Positions 35,733 to 42,734 of a DNA stretch of 64,000 bases are shown here, piece after piece. Each line of letters starts with the position of its first letter. Within the stretch, counting starts at the first letter, position 1. The notes under the pieces were generated by a model. That model had not been told where the DNA came from. It saw only the letters and a list, made by a program, of their open reading frames with translations, and searched no databases. The DNA is from Bacteroidales bacterium (lineage in GTDB: Bacteria; Bacteroidota; Bacteroidia; Bacteroidales; Paludibacteraceae), in NCBI GenBank assembly GCA_900769555.1, contig CAAGHA010000105.1:40606-104605 (forward strand). Direction: 5' to 3'. The position numbers and the translations under genes are program-made.

Positions 35733-36249
35733 ACAGAAAAAAATAGTAATAGCGGTGGCATGTGTCAGCATTATTGTTGCCATCATGCTAATCCTCTATT
35801 ACTATTTTGTAACAAACGTAAACAGAAAGGAGTTGGATATGTATAAACCAAAGTATTTCTCTATAGAAGAGCTGATATATTCTAAAACAGCGGAAAGATT
35901 GGAAATTGACAATCATCCGGTTGATCCTGAGATAAGGGATAATCTTATGGCTTTGATTATGAAAGTTCTTGATCCTCTCAGAGATGCTTACGGAAATCCT
36001 ATTTATGTCAATAGTGGTTATCGTTCTCCTTTTCTTAATTCTTTGATTGGTGGTTCGGCTTCTTCTCAGCATTTAAAAGGGCAGGCTGTGGATATTACAA
36101 CAGGTAGCAAATCAGAAAATAAAAAACTATATGATTTGATTTTGCAGATGGGAGACTTTGATCAGCTGATTGATGAATCAGATTTCTCTTGGGTACACGT
36201 CTCTTACAAACGTGTAGGATATAACAGAAAACAAACACTTAAATTGTAG
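35722..36249 (+). CDS. Membrane-anchored M15-family peptidase (lysis or entry enzyme)
   Basis: The 175-aa protein has a TM helix at residues about 9-30 and an M15_3-type domain: YVNSGYRSPFLNSLIGGSAS, SQHLKGQAVDI (the His and Asp zinc ligands), and the C-terminal WVHVSY with the last His. Such enzymes cleave D-Ala or L-Ala/D-Glu bonds of peptidoglycan peptides. The TM anchor suggests a virion entry enzyme or membrane-held endolysin. The ATG at 35722 places the TM near the start. Confidence 0.85.
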   Translation: MTSKQKKIVIAVACVSIIVAIMLILYYYFVTNVNRKELDMYKPKYFSIEELIYSKTAERLEIDNHPVDPEIRDNLMALIMKVLDPLRDAYGNPIYVNSGYRSPFLNSLIGGSASSQHLKGQAVDITTGSKSENKKLYDLILQMGDFDQLIDESDFSWVHVSYKRVGYNRKQTLKL

Positions 36250-36253
36250 TTAT

Positions 36254-36574
36254 ATGATATTTAATAGTGCAAGTGATATTGATGCTCTTGGTTATGATTT
36301 TATAGAAGAAATTAAAGAGAGCAGCACCGTAACAACAACTTATCTCTGTCGGTTCGATGAAAAAAAATACGATCCTAACAAAGGTCATGTTAAGTCGCAA
36401 CCTATATGGCAGATCAAAAGAGTACGAGAAGAAAAAATTGGCGATGTTACAGACACCGTAATTGATTATCCTAACGGTTCTGATGGTTATTGCTTCGCAA
36501 TGGTGGATGCTCCCTACTTGAGTTATTCGTATAGAAACACAAAAGATTCTAGTGTTGGATTTATTCCTGCATAA
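36254..36574 (+). CDS. Hypothetical phage protein
   Basis: The 106-aa soluble protein is beta-rich (TTTYLCRFDEKKYDPNKGHV and so on), with a Trp/Tyr-rich C-terminal part. No family is recognised. It lies 4 bp after the peptidase and 18 bp before the fibre gene, so it may be a small tail-spike, neck or chaperone protein. Confidence 0.6.
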   Translation: MIFNSASDIDALGYDFIEEIKESSTVTTTYLCRFDEKKYDPNKGHVKSQPIWQIKRVREEKIGDVTDTVIDYPNGSDGYCFAMVDAPYLSYSYRNTKDSSVGFIPA

Positions 36575-36592
36575 TCACTAATATAAAACGAT

Positions 36593-38785
36593 ATGGCATA
36601 CAAAATAAACCCTATTACAGGAAAAATGGATTTGGTGGGAGGTAATAGCAATTCAGAATCTGATAGCGGACTCTCATCGGAAGAGGTTCAAGAACTTATA
36701 ACAGAGAATCTTGACAATCCTGAAAATTTGGTAACAGAAGATGAAAATGGAATTGCAAGAGCAATTGATAAGAAAGTAACAGATAAATCTATGATTAATT
36801 CTGTTATTCTATCTGCTCAATTTGACAGTGCCGCCTCTGCATCCGACAAGTTGGTTGAAGCAAGCAATGGTTTTTATGCACCCGTCCATGGACAAACGAT
36901 GCACTGGGTAGATCTTAATTCCGAACTTCATTTGTCGAGATATAGCGAAGCACTCGGTGTTTCCGGATTAGATAAAAAACCTTTGTGTTGGTTGGGTGGA
37001 GCAACTAATGATAAAGTTGTTGTTCTAAACGGTGTTAACAGTCAAAGTTCTGATGTTGGAGGGATGGTATATGCAATATCTGCAGATGGTATCCATTGGA
37101 AGTATGGAGTGGCAACTAACACTGTAGAGCGATGGTATCCTATTCAATATGGAGGAGGCTTATTTATTGCCAATACAGGGAATTCAAGCAAAGAGTACAT
37201 CATCGGACGGCTACAAGGTCCTAATCAGGATTCAATCAGTTGGTCCGTATATTCCAATATGCCGAGCGGTTATCACTCTGTCATGCAGTATTGTGATGGA
37301 GCGTGGTTCGTTTGTATAAATCAAGGAGGAACAGCAACTCATTATGATATATACATATACGATCCTTATGAGGGAACTTTTAATCTGTTGCTAAATGTAA
37401 ATAGAGGGGATGTAAGAACGAATGTTGCAGGAATAACACTTAAAGTTTGGGATGGAAAATTATACATCACAGATAACTACGGACTTGACATCATCAATCT
37501 GGAAACAATGTCTTTAATGGCAACATATTCTATCTCGGCTCCTGCGTGGTATGACATCATTAAATTTGAAGATAGCATATATCTATATGGAAGAAGACAA
37601 AATGGTTTTGTTTATTTGGTTACAGATTCCGGATTAAAACAAATGGTTGGAGGATTCCCTCGCTCTACTAATATAGTAGAACACAATGGCTATTTGTTTT
37701 GGTTGGGAAATTTTGGAGATGATGGAACCACAAACATAGCCTATACAAACTATTTTAGTATAGAGACAACAGGTGAAACCATGGGAGCTAAAATTGATAC
37801 AACCTGCCCTATCCAGTTGTTGCCGTATGGAGATGACATTCTCGTTATTTCCGGGACAGCTATGTATAATACTGTTGCCAATTCTGATTTTGTGTATAGT
37901 CTTAAGGCAAACACGCTCCGTTCTGCACAACCTACCATCAACAATGTAAACCGTTGGGAGGAATTACCGGTATTGCCGACCGGGAATGATGCGCTGATAA
38001 TGCGCCATGACAATGATTTTAAGACGGTTCAATTAGAACAACTCATTTTGAATGATGATACGTTGAAAGTGGATTCTTCTGACGAATATCTTGCACCTGT
38101 AGGCTACAAATGTACTCCATTAAGTCCCAGCAATCCGATTTTATATTGTCCTGAAAAATTGGAAAACATTACAGTGGGAAATACTGAAGTGTTTACTGAC
38201 CCTCAATGTCTGTACTACTTTGGTTATATAACCAATAAAACTTTCAACCCAAATAATCCAACAGAAATAGAAGTTACTTTGTGGCAAAATGGGCAAGAAA
38301 TACAGTTATACTATGTTATCAGTGATAATTTATATCCTAACACAATAGCGACAAGTCGAGCTGTGATGGAGTTGTCAAAAAAAATTGCTCCGGCAGATTA
38401 TATTTATCCGGTATATTTGGGAATTGAAGGATGGGAAGATCAGAAACTATATGAATTATGTGGAAATGTTTACTTGGATTTAGAAGCAGGTTCTCATGCT
38501 GAGGTTCTTTGTGATTTGGAGAATTTAGATCTGAATACACTGCCAAATTTTGAAATAAATGAAGGTTATCCATATTATGATTTCCAAATTCTGAATTTCT
38601 CCGGAACTTATACTGATAATCGTGCAAGGCGACAAATTTGCGAAGACAGAGAAGAAGATGGAACATTTGTTGCCATGAAGTCTGAAGGGAATCAATTGTT
38701 ATTATCCTACAATAAAACAGAATCCTCATATATCAATGTCTATTTTCAATGTAGATTTATGATAATGCCACACGCTCCGGTGTAA
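36593..38785 (+). CDS. Fibre/spike-like receptor-binding protein
   Basis: The 730-aa protein starts with MAYKINPITGKMDLVGGNS, a start often seen in phage fibre proteins of Bacteroidota, followed by a short helical region. Residues about 95-460 hold repeating beta segments with Trp/Tyr/Gly turns (AISADGIHWKYGV, VWDGKLYITDNYGL, FEDSIYLYGRRQ), like a kelch or beta-propeller, and a further beta domain follows. It is the only large protein in the element and probably determines host binding. Confidence 0.7.
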   Translation: MAYKINPITGKMDLVGGNSNSESDSGLSSEEVQELITENLDNPENLVTEDENGIARAIDKKVTDKSMINSVILSAQFDSAASASDKLVEASNGFYAPVHGQTMHWVDLNSELHLSRYSEALGVSGLDKKPLCWLGGATNDKVVVLNGVNSQSSDVGGMVYAISADGIHWKYGVATNTVERWYPIQYGGGLFIANTGNSSKEYIIGRLQGPNQDSISWSVYSNMPSGYHSVMQYCDGAWFVCINQGGTATHYDIYIYDPYEGTFNLLLNVNRGDVRTNVAGITLKVWDGKLYITDNYGLDIINLETMSLMATYSISAPAWYDIIKFEDSIYLYGRRQNGFVYLVTDSGLKQMVGGFPRSTNIVEHNGYLFWLGNFGDDGTTNIAYTNYFSIETTGETMGAKIDTTCPIQLLPYGDDILVISGTAMYNTVANSDFVYSLKANTLRSAQPTINNVNRWEELPVLPTGNDALIMRHDNDFKTVQLEQLILNDDTLKVDSSDEYLAPVGYKCTPLSPSNPILYCPEKLENITVGNTEVFTDPQCLYYFGYITNKTFNPNNPTEIEVTLWQNGQEIQLYYVISDNLYPNTIATSRAVMELSKKIAPADYIYPVYLGIEGWEDQKLYELCGNVYLDLEAGSHAEVLCDLENLDLNTLPNFEINEGYPYYDFQILNFSGTYTDNRARRQICEDREEDGTFVAMKSEGNQLLLSYNKTESSYINVYFQCRFMIMPHAPV

Positions 38786-38805
38786 TCTCCTAATTTTTAT
38801 AAATC

Positions 38806-39195
38806 ATGAAAAAAGAGGATATAACATCACTTTATGTGAAGGTAGGTAGAATCCGGAAAGGTGTTGCGGATGAAGCAGGCATTAAATGTGCTGATGTGTA
38901 TATTGCCAAACATTACATCAGACATATAATGCAAAAACATGGAGTAGAATTAAATTCGTTAGGAATTTCTTCTATAGACTTTGTAAAGATAGTTTTATGT
39001 AATTATAATAGAATATATTCAGGGAGTGACAGTTCTATTATCCTTGTTATTTACAATGAGAGTGCGAAATTACATTATGCGGCAGCTTTAACATTGAATT
39101 ACATTGTTAAGAAGGGCTTTTGGGAGATTCGGACTGCACAACCAAGAAGTACAAGAGATTTAGAAAGAAGAAAAAGAATATGGCAGCAGCGCTAA
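38806..39195 (+). CDS. Hypothetical phage protein, possibly PBECR-like nuclease
   Basis: The 129-aa protein has YIAKHYIRHIMQKHGVELN near residues 38-56 and a beta-rich C-terminal part ending in many Arg residues (RSTRDLERRKRIWQQR). The His-containing helix followed by beta-strands resembles PBECR/EndoU-type domains found at the ends of phage genes, but the match is weak. Its last codons overlap the 3' end of minus-strand small RNA copy A. Confidence 0.5.
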   Translation: MKKEDITSLYVKVGRIRKGVADEAGIKCADVYIAKHYIRHIMQKHGVELNSLGISSIDFVKIVLCNYNRIYSGSDSSIILVIYNESAKLHYAAALTLNYIVKKGFWEIRTAQPRSTRDLERRKRIWQQR

Positions 39196-39294
39196 TCTTG
39201 CTGTACTCCGCCTTATCCGGAGTAACATTAGATACGGTCATGTTGTAAACGATAAGGCAACACCCGCCATAGCTAACTCAGTCCATATTCTTTA
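39163..39294 (-). ncRNA. Structured small RNA, copy A (minus strand)
   Basis: A minus-strand -7 box TATATTTG (39300-39307) lies 7 nt before an 11-bp closing helix: AAAGAATATGG (minus, from 39293) pairs with CCATATTCTTT (ending 39173), followed by a pyrimidine tract TTCTTCTTTC. Inside are a GTTG/CAAC hairpin with CCTTATC in its loop, an ACTCCG/CGGAGT hairpin with loop GATAAGG, and a CAGCA/TGCTG hairpin. CCTTATC and GATAAGG are complementary and would form a loop-loop or pseudoknot contact. No open frame fits. See copy B for covariation. Confidence 0.7.
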
Positions 39295-39346
39295 TGGCAC
39301 AAATATAAATAATTTTTTCTACTAAAGTATAAAAAAAGAGATTTGG

Positions 39347-39479
39347 AAAAAGAAAAAGAGAATACGGTGATACCTCCAGCTGTATCATACTCGCGCCTTA
39401 TCCACGGTAATCTGATATGCGTGGTGCTGTTGATGATAAGGCAGCACTCGCAATGGACAAATACGATCCGTATTCTTTA
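39347..39479 (-). ncRNA. Structured small RNA, copy B (minus strand)
   Basis: The same architecture as copy A: -7 box TATATTTG on the minus strand (39485-39492), closing helix AAAGAATACGG with CCGTATTCT, a hairpin GTGCTG/CAGCAC carrying CCTTATC, a hairpin CCACG/CGTGG, then GATAAGG, a hairpin TGATAC/GTATCA and a U-rich end (TCTTTTTCTTTTT). Most stem sequences differ from copy A but keep pairing, for example T-A to C-G in the closing helix, while the CCTTATC/GATAAGG pair is unchanged. This is strong evidence for selected RNA structure. Confidence 0.72.
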
Positions 39480-39523
39480 TGGCACAAATATAAATATAAT
39501 TTCAAAACAAAGGTAAATAGAAT

Positions 39524-39838
39524 ATGAATTTTCTAATGGAGTCAGAAATAATACTATCAGCAATAGGACTGGTTTCATCCATTGTAACCGGACTAATCGG
39601 GTATGTCAGTGGGAAACGGAAGCGAGAGAACGAGGCGGACAAATCTGCTTACGAGGCTTACAATTTTGCGCTGGAGTCTTTGCGCAAGGAGTTTGAGGCA
39701 CGCATCGAGCGGATGCAGAACGACTATAACCATATACAGGCAAACTATGAACGGATGCGTCACGATTGTGAACTGTTGCAAAAAGAGAACCGGGATCTGC
39801 GAGAGAAGGTTGCCAGACTGGAAGGAGGTAAGTCATGA
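39524..39838 (+). CDS. TM plus coiled-coil phage protein (holin-like position)
   Basis: The 104-aa protein has an N-terminal TM helix (residues about 8-27, ending GYVSGKRKRE) and a long coiled coil to the end. It overlaps the lipoprotein gene by 4 nt (ATGA). The pair resembles lysis cassettes of Bacteroidota prophages; whether this is a holin or a spanin-type partner is not resolved. Confidence 0.6.
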   Translation: MNFLMESEIILSAIGLVSSIVTGLIGYVSGKRKRENEADKSAYEAYNFALESLRKEFEARIERMQNDYNHIQANYERMRHDCELLQKENRDLREKVARLEGGKS

Positions 39839-40344
39839 AGTGGTGGAATGTTCTTTTGATTGTTTGCCTGATGGCATCCTGTTCTCCTCAGAAACGATTG
39901 GCTCGATTGGTGGAGAAACATCCGGAACTGTTGACCGAGAATTTGTCGGCTGTTCCTGTTACACTCAAAGATACTTTGTACCTGAAGCCTGATAGTGGCT
40001 CTGTGGTGTTCTCGATGAAAGAATGGAGGGAGATGGCAGAGAGGTTTGACGGTGAGTCCTTAATAGCGAAAGCGGACGCGGAACGCTCTACTGCCACTCT
40101 TTCACTTATCGACGAAGACCGGGAACTCGTTCGGCTGCAAGTGAAAACCTTGACAGACACAATCGTGTTTATCCATAATGACACCGTGTTTGTTCCTGAA
40201 ATCACCTATAAAACAGAAACAGAATATGTGGAGAAAGAACAGTCCTGGAGTGATAAACTTTTGTATAAATCAGGAAAACTGTTTTGGCTCATCTTGTTGG
40301 TGCTGTTCTTCCTCTTCGTCTTCAAAAGAATTGTTGAATTATAA
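39835..40344 (+). CDS. Phage lipoprotein with C-terminal TM (spanin-like)
   Basis: The 169-aa protein has a lipoprotein signal ending MASC (Cys16), then SPQKRLARLVEKHPELL, a pattern I recognise from Bacteroidota prophage lysis regions. A charged helical ectodomain follows, then a C-terminal TM helix at about residues 146-165. A protein anchored both by lipid and by a TM could span the periplasm like a unimolecular spanin. That function is inferred. Confidence 0.65.
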   Translation: MKWWNVLLIVCLMASCSPQKRLARLVEKHPELLTENLSAVPVTLKDTLYLKPDSGSVVFSMKEWREMAERFDGESLIAKADAERSTATLSLIDEDRELVRLQVKTLTDTIVFIHNDTVFVPEITYKTETEYVEKEQSWSDKLLYKSGKLFWLILLVLFFLFVFKRIVEL

Positions 40345-40356
40345 AATCAAATTATC

Positions 40357-40458
40357 ATGAAATTAAAAGAACCCATAGCAACGCTTAAACCAAGCGAGCA
40401 AAAGATGGAAGACAAACCATATAGCTTGTCAAACAACCATTCCCACAACAATCTTTAA
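40357..40458 (+). CDS. Possible 33-aa peptide
   Basis: An ATG 13 bp after the lipoprotein stop opens MKLKEPIATLKPSEQKMEDK and ends after a His/Asn-rich tail. It is polar and unrecognised. It may be translated with the lysis pair, or may be chance. Confidence 0.3.
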   Translation: MKLKEPIATLKPSEQKMEDKPYSLSNNHSHNNL

Positions 40459-40538
40459 GGGAGAAATCTCTTTCTAAATCAAAATAATAGGTTCCACTTG
40501 TAACTTAAAGCAGATTAATGTTTTTTCACTCTGTTGCA

Positions 40539-40569
40539 TTTGGATTTTTTGAAATAAAACGTACTTTTG
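40539..40569 (+). promoter_or_regulatory. Consensus promoter of the RelE-type module
   Basis: TTTG (40539-40542), exactly 19 nt, then TACTTTTG (40562-40569): a full match to the Bacteroidota -33/-7 consensus. The antitoxin ATG follows 30 bp downstream. Confidence 0.85.
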
Positions 40570-40599
40570 CAAAGTAATAACAACAAAAATGCAAAGAAT

Positions 40600-40863
40600 A
40601 TGGCGATAATAACACTATCTTACGATTCAAAGAACACCTCAGTAAGGAAAATTCTAGAAGGATTGCTGAACTTAGGATTAGTTAAAGAGGAGCGAACTAT
40701 TATTGCAGAAAGCAAAAATGAGTTCTCTGAAAAAACTTTGACAAAAGAAGAGAAGCAATTAAAAAAGGCATTTGCTGATGCGATAATTCTTAAAAGAAAA
40801 ATCGAAAGAGGTGAGATAAAGGGAACAAGCGATGTTGAGGAACTATTAAACGAGATATTATGA
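40600..40863 (+). CDS. Antitoxin of the RelE-type module
   Basis: The 87-aa protein starts MAIITLSYDSKNTSVRKILE, a short beta-strand plus helix that often starts Bacteroidota antitoxins, and continues as charged helices. The ATG at 40600 lies just past a consensus promoter. It overlaps the toxin ATG by 4 nt (ATGA). Confidence 0.75.
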   Translation: MAIITLSYDSKNTSVRKILEGLLNLGLVKEERTIIAESKNEFSEKTLTKEEKQLKKAFADAIILKRKIERGEIKGTSDVEELLNEIL

Positions 40864-41207
40864 CGATAAGATTTGTTCATACTCCTGAATTTGACAAAAA
40901 TGCTAAAACTCTAAATAAGAAGTACGCCTCTTTTAGAAGTGATTTGGGAAAATTACTTAAAGAGATAAAAGAAAATCCTCAAATAGGGTCTGATTTAGGG
41001 CAAAAAGTCCGAAAAGTCAGAATGTCAATCGAATCTAAGGGTAAAGGGAAAAGCGGAGGAGCTAGAGTTTTGACGTATGAAGCTCTTACATTAGAGACAG
41101 AACAGAAAATCATACTTCTGTATATTTATGACAAATCAGAAATTAGTAATGTCAGTGATAAATTTATCAAATGGCTAATAAAAAACAACAAAGATTTGTT
41201 GAAATAG
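40860..41207 (+). CDS. RelE/ParE-superfamily toxin
   Basis: The 115-aa protein has the RelE-like layout: FVHTPEFDKNAKTLNKKY at the start, a central KVRKVRMSIESKGKGKSGGA loop and a C-terminal beta-sheet (KIILLYIYDKSE). These toxins cleave ribosome-bound mRNA or poison gyrase. It sits next to the integrase, a common place for element-stabilising modules. Confidence 0.82.
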   Translation: MTIRFVHTPEFDKNAKTLNKKYASFRSDLGKLLKEIKENPQIGSDLGQKVRKVRMSIESKGKGKSGGARVLTYEALTLETEQKIILLYIYDKSEISNVSDKFIKWLIKNNKDLLK

Positions 41208-41214
41208 AGATATT

Positions 41215-41238
41215 AAAAGGAGCAAAACTGCTCCTTTT
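41215..41238. terminator. Bidirectional terminator between toxin and integrase
   Basis: AAAAGGAGCA and TGCTCCTTTT pair perfectly around a 4-nt loop, with T-rich sequence on the toxin side. It serves both convergent transcripts. Confidence 0.88.
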
Positions 41239-41245
41239 TCTTTTG

Positions 41246-42427
41246 TCAGAACTCCGGTGTCTTCTCATTGATGATCTTATTAAGGTTGGGATCAAAATGG
41301 TTGGCATAGATGGATGTGATATCCAGACTGGAGTGATCTGCGTGCTGCATCACTGAGAGGTCATCAACATTTGCCTTTAGCATTTCAAATATGCCGGTGT
41401 CCCGGAATGAATATAACTGCATGTTTGCCGGTAGCTTCAGCTCTTTTCGGAGCTTGGTGAACTCCTTTGTGAATTTGGCATCATACAACAGGTTGGTTCC
41501 GGGTGCCATTGTAACAGGGTCTGAAAAGATGTACCATGATTTAGGCTTTTTCAAAATGTTCAGTTCATGAATCAAATTCTCTATCTGGGCAGAGATGGCA
41601 GCATACCTTGTTTTGTGGTTTTTGGCAATCTCGCCACTCACCTTGATGCAATGCCCGGCCATGTCGATATCGCCAATCTTCAGGTTCCTGATCTCCTTAG
41701 GGCGAATCAGACTGTGATAGACCAACATACATACCAATAGAAATGGTTTTCCTTTGAGGTGTTCCGCAATCTTTTTCCTATTGGCCTCATCTATGATGGT
41801 TCTTTCCTTGGTTGTCTTTTTCTTCATCTTGATCCTCAGGAATGGGTTCTCTTTGCAATAACCTTTCTCAACCGCCCACTCAAAGAAACATCGAGACATC
41901 TTCAGATAGTTATTGTAGGTTCTTGCAGAAACATTTCTTTCGTTATAGGCATAATCCATGAATTTGATGGCAAGAGTATGATTGAACAGGGAGCAGAACA
42001 GTTCTTTATTGAATCTACCCACCCAATTATTGAGCAACGAGACGTAAGAAGAATAAGATCGCAGAGTGTCCGGGCGGGCTTCCTTTTTCTTTTCTGCAAT
42101 ATAGATTTCAGTAACATTGTACAGTTTCTCATACAGACGCGAATCTTCCCCCTCATAAAAAGGATTCCAACCACTATAAAGTTTTACATTGATTGCTTCT
42201 ATGATTTTACCGATCTGCAAGCGAGCTTCTTTTTTGTTTTTTGCTCTTTTTACAATTTTATTCACACGCACCCTAAATCTCTTCATCTTCCCTGTTTGAG
42301 GATTTTGAGCATAATATTCTATTTGCCAATCCTTGTCGTTGTATTCATACAACTTAGCACATAGATATACACTATTACACTTTTGGGCGGTAAAATTAGT
42401 TTTCTTTGAGTTTTTTGAGTCTGCCAT
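41246..42427 (-). CDS. Tyrosine site-specific integrase
   Basis: The protein is 393 aa from the preferred ATG at 42427 (MADSKNSKK); an in-frame ATG at 42472 would add 15 residues. It has an N-terminal SAM-like DNA-binding region, then a catalytic domain with Arg in YHSLIRPKEIR, Lys near KNHKTRYAAI, the second Arg in YSFRDTGIFEML (the usual His before it is replaced), His in MQHADHSSLD and the nucleophile Tyr in ITSIYANHF. It ends about 120 bp from attR, so it is the recombinase that inserted the element in tRNA-Ser. Confidence 0.92.
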   Translation of the reverse strand: MADSKNSKKTNFTAQKCNSVYLCAKLYEYNDKDWQIEYYAQNPQTGKMKRFRVRVNKIVKRAKNKKEARLQIGKIIEAINVKLYSGWNPFYEGEDSRLYEKLYNVTEIYIAEKKKEARPDTLRSYSSYVSLLNNWVGRFNKELFCSLFNHTLAIKFMDYAYNERNVSARTYNNYLKMSRCFFEWAVEKGYCKENPFLRIKMKKKTTKERTIIDEANRKKIAEHLKGKPFLLVCMLVYHSLIRPKEIRNLKIGDIDMAGHCIKVSGEIAKNHKTRYAAISAQIENLIHELNILKKPKSWYIFSDPVTMAPGTNLLYDAKFTKEFTKLRKELKLPANMQLYSFRDTGIFEMLKANVDDLSVMQHADHSSLDITSIYANHFDPNLNKIINEKTPEF

Positions 42428-42544
42428 TTTTTTTTTACTGTGTCGGCCACAGAAAAAAAACGTTTCACGCAAAGTCGCATTTGCGTCGCAGTTTTAAACG
42501 AAAAAGACTGAAAGCAATATTTAAAATACTGACTTTCAGTCTTC

Positions 42545-42573
42545 TGCGGTGAGAGGGGGATTCGAACCCCCGG
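42545..42573. other. attR: core within the tRNA-Ser gene
   Basis: A 29-bp perfect match to 23867-23895. Here it is joined to the rest of the tRNA, so the tRNA gene is rebuilt by the element's own end, the usual outcome for tRNA 3'-end integration. Confidence 0.9.
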
Positions 42574-42633
42574 AACGGTTACCCGTTCGACAGTTTAGCA
42601 AACTGTTGGTTTCAGCCACTCACCCATCTCACC
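42547..42633 (-). tRNA. tRNA-Ser(GCT)
   Basis: The 87-nt class II tRNA has acceptor strands GGTGAGA and TCTCACC, an anticodon arm ACAGT/ACTGT with loop TTGCTAA (anticodon GCT, reading AGC/AGU), a long variable arm and the T-arm GGGGGTTCGAATCCCCC. CCA is not encoded. It is the attachment site of the element. Confidence 0.95.
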
Positions 42634-42734
42634 AAACCCTTTGGTTTTGCGAGTGCAAATATATAAAACCTTTTTTATTCTACAAAATAAATATTTAATT
42701 AAATTTGCAACAGAAATAAAAAAAAACAAAACAG

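Larger units (their letters stand above)
23867..42573. mobile_element. Integrated element: candidate temperate tailless, membrane-containing phage
   Basis: The region is bounded by a perfect 29-bp repeat of the tRNA-Ser(GCT) 3' end (23867-23895 and 42545-42573). It contains a tyrosine integrase beside the intact tRNA, replication genes, a small packaging-type ATPase, a dense run of small membrane proteins, peptidoglycan-active proteins, a fibre-like protein and a lysis-like pair. Hallmark genes of tailed phages (large terminase, portal, tape measure, sheath) and of conjugative elements (relaxase, VirB4, coupling protein) are absent. Its codon use and base composition look less AT-rich than the flanking chromosome. 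Confidence 0.8.

Noticed and set aside
39603..39992. Open frame overlapping the TM/coiled-coil and lipoprotein genes
   Set aside because: It is Arg/Cys/Thr-rich shadow coding across two good genes that overlap by ATGA.
24032..41207. Element as a filamentous (inovirus-like) prophage
   Set aside because: The ATPase lacks the Zot-type TM helix, the element is larger than most inoviruses, and there is a large SF3-type helicase, an M15 peptidase and a lysis-like pair. It remains a weaker alternative.
24032..42427. Element as a conjugative or mobilisable element
   Set aside because: No relaxase, coupling protein, VirB4 or tra-like genes are visible.
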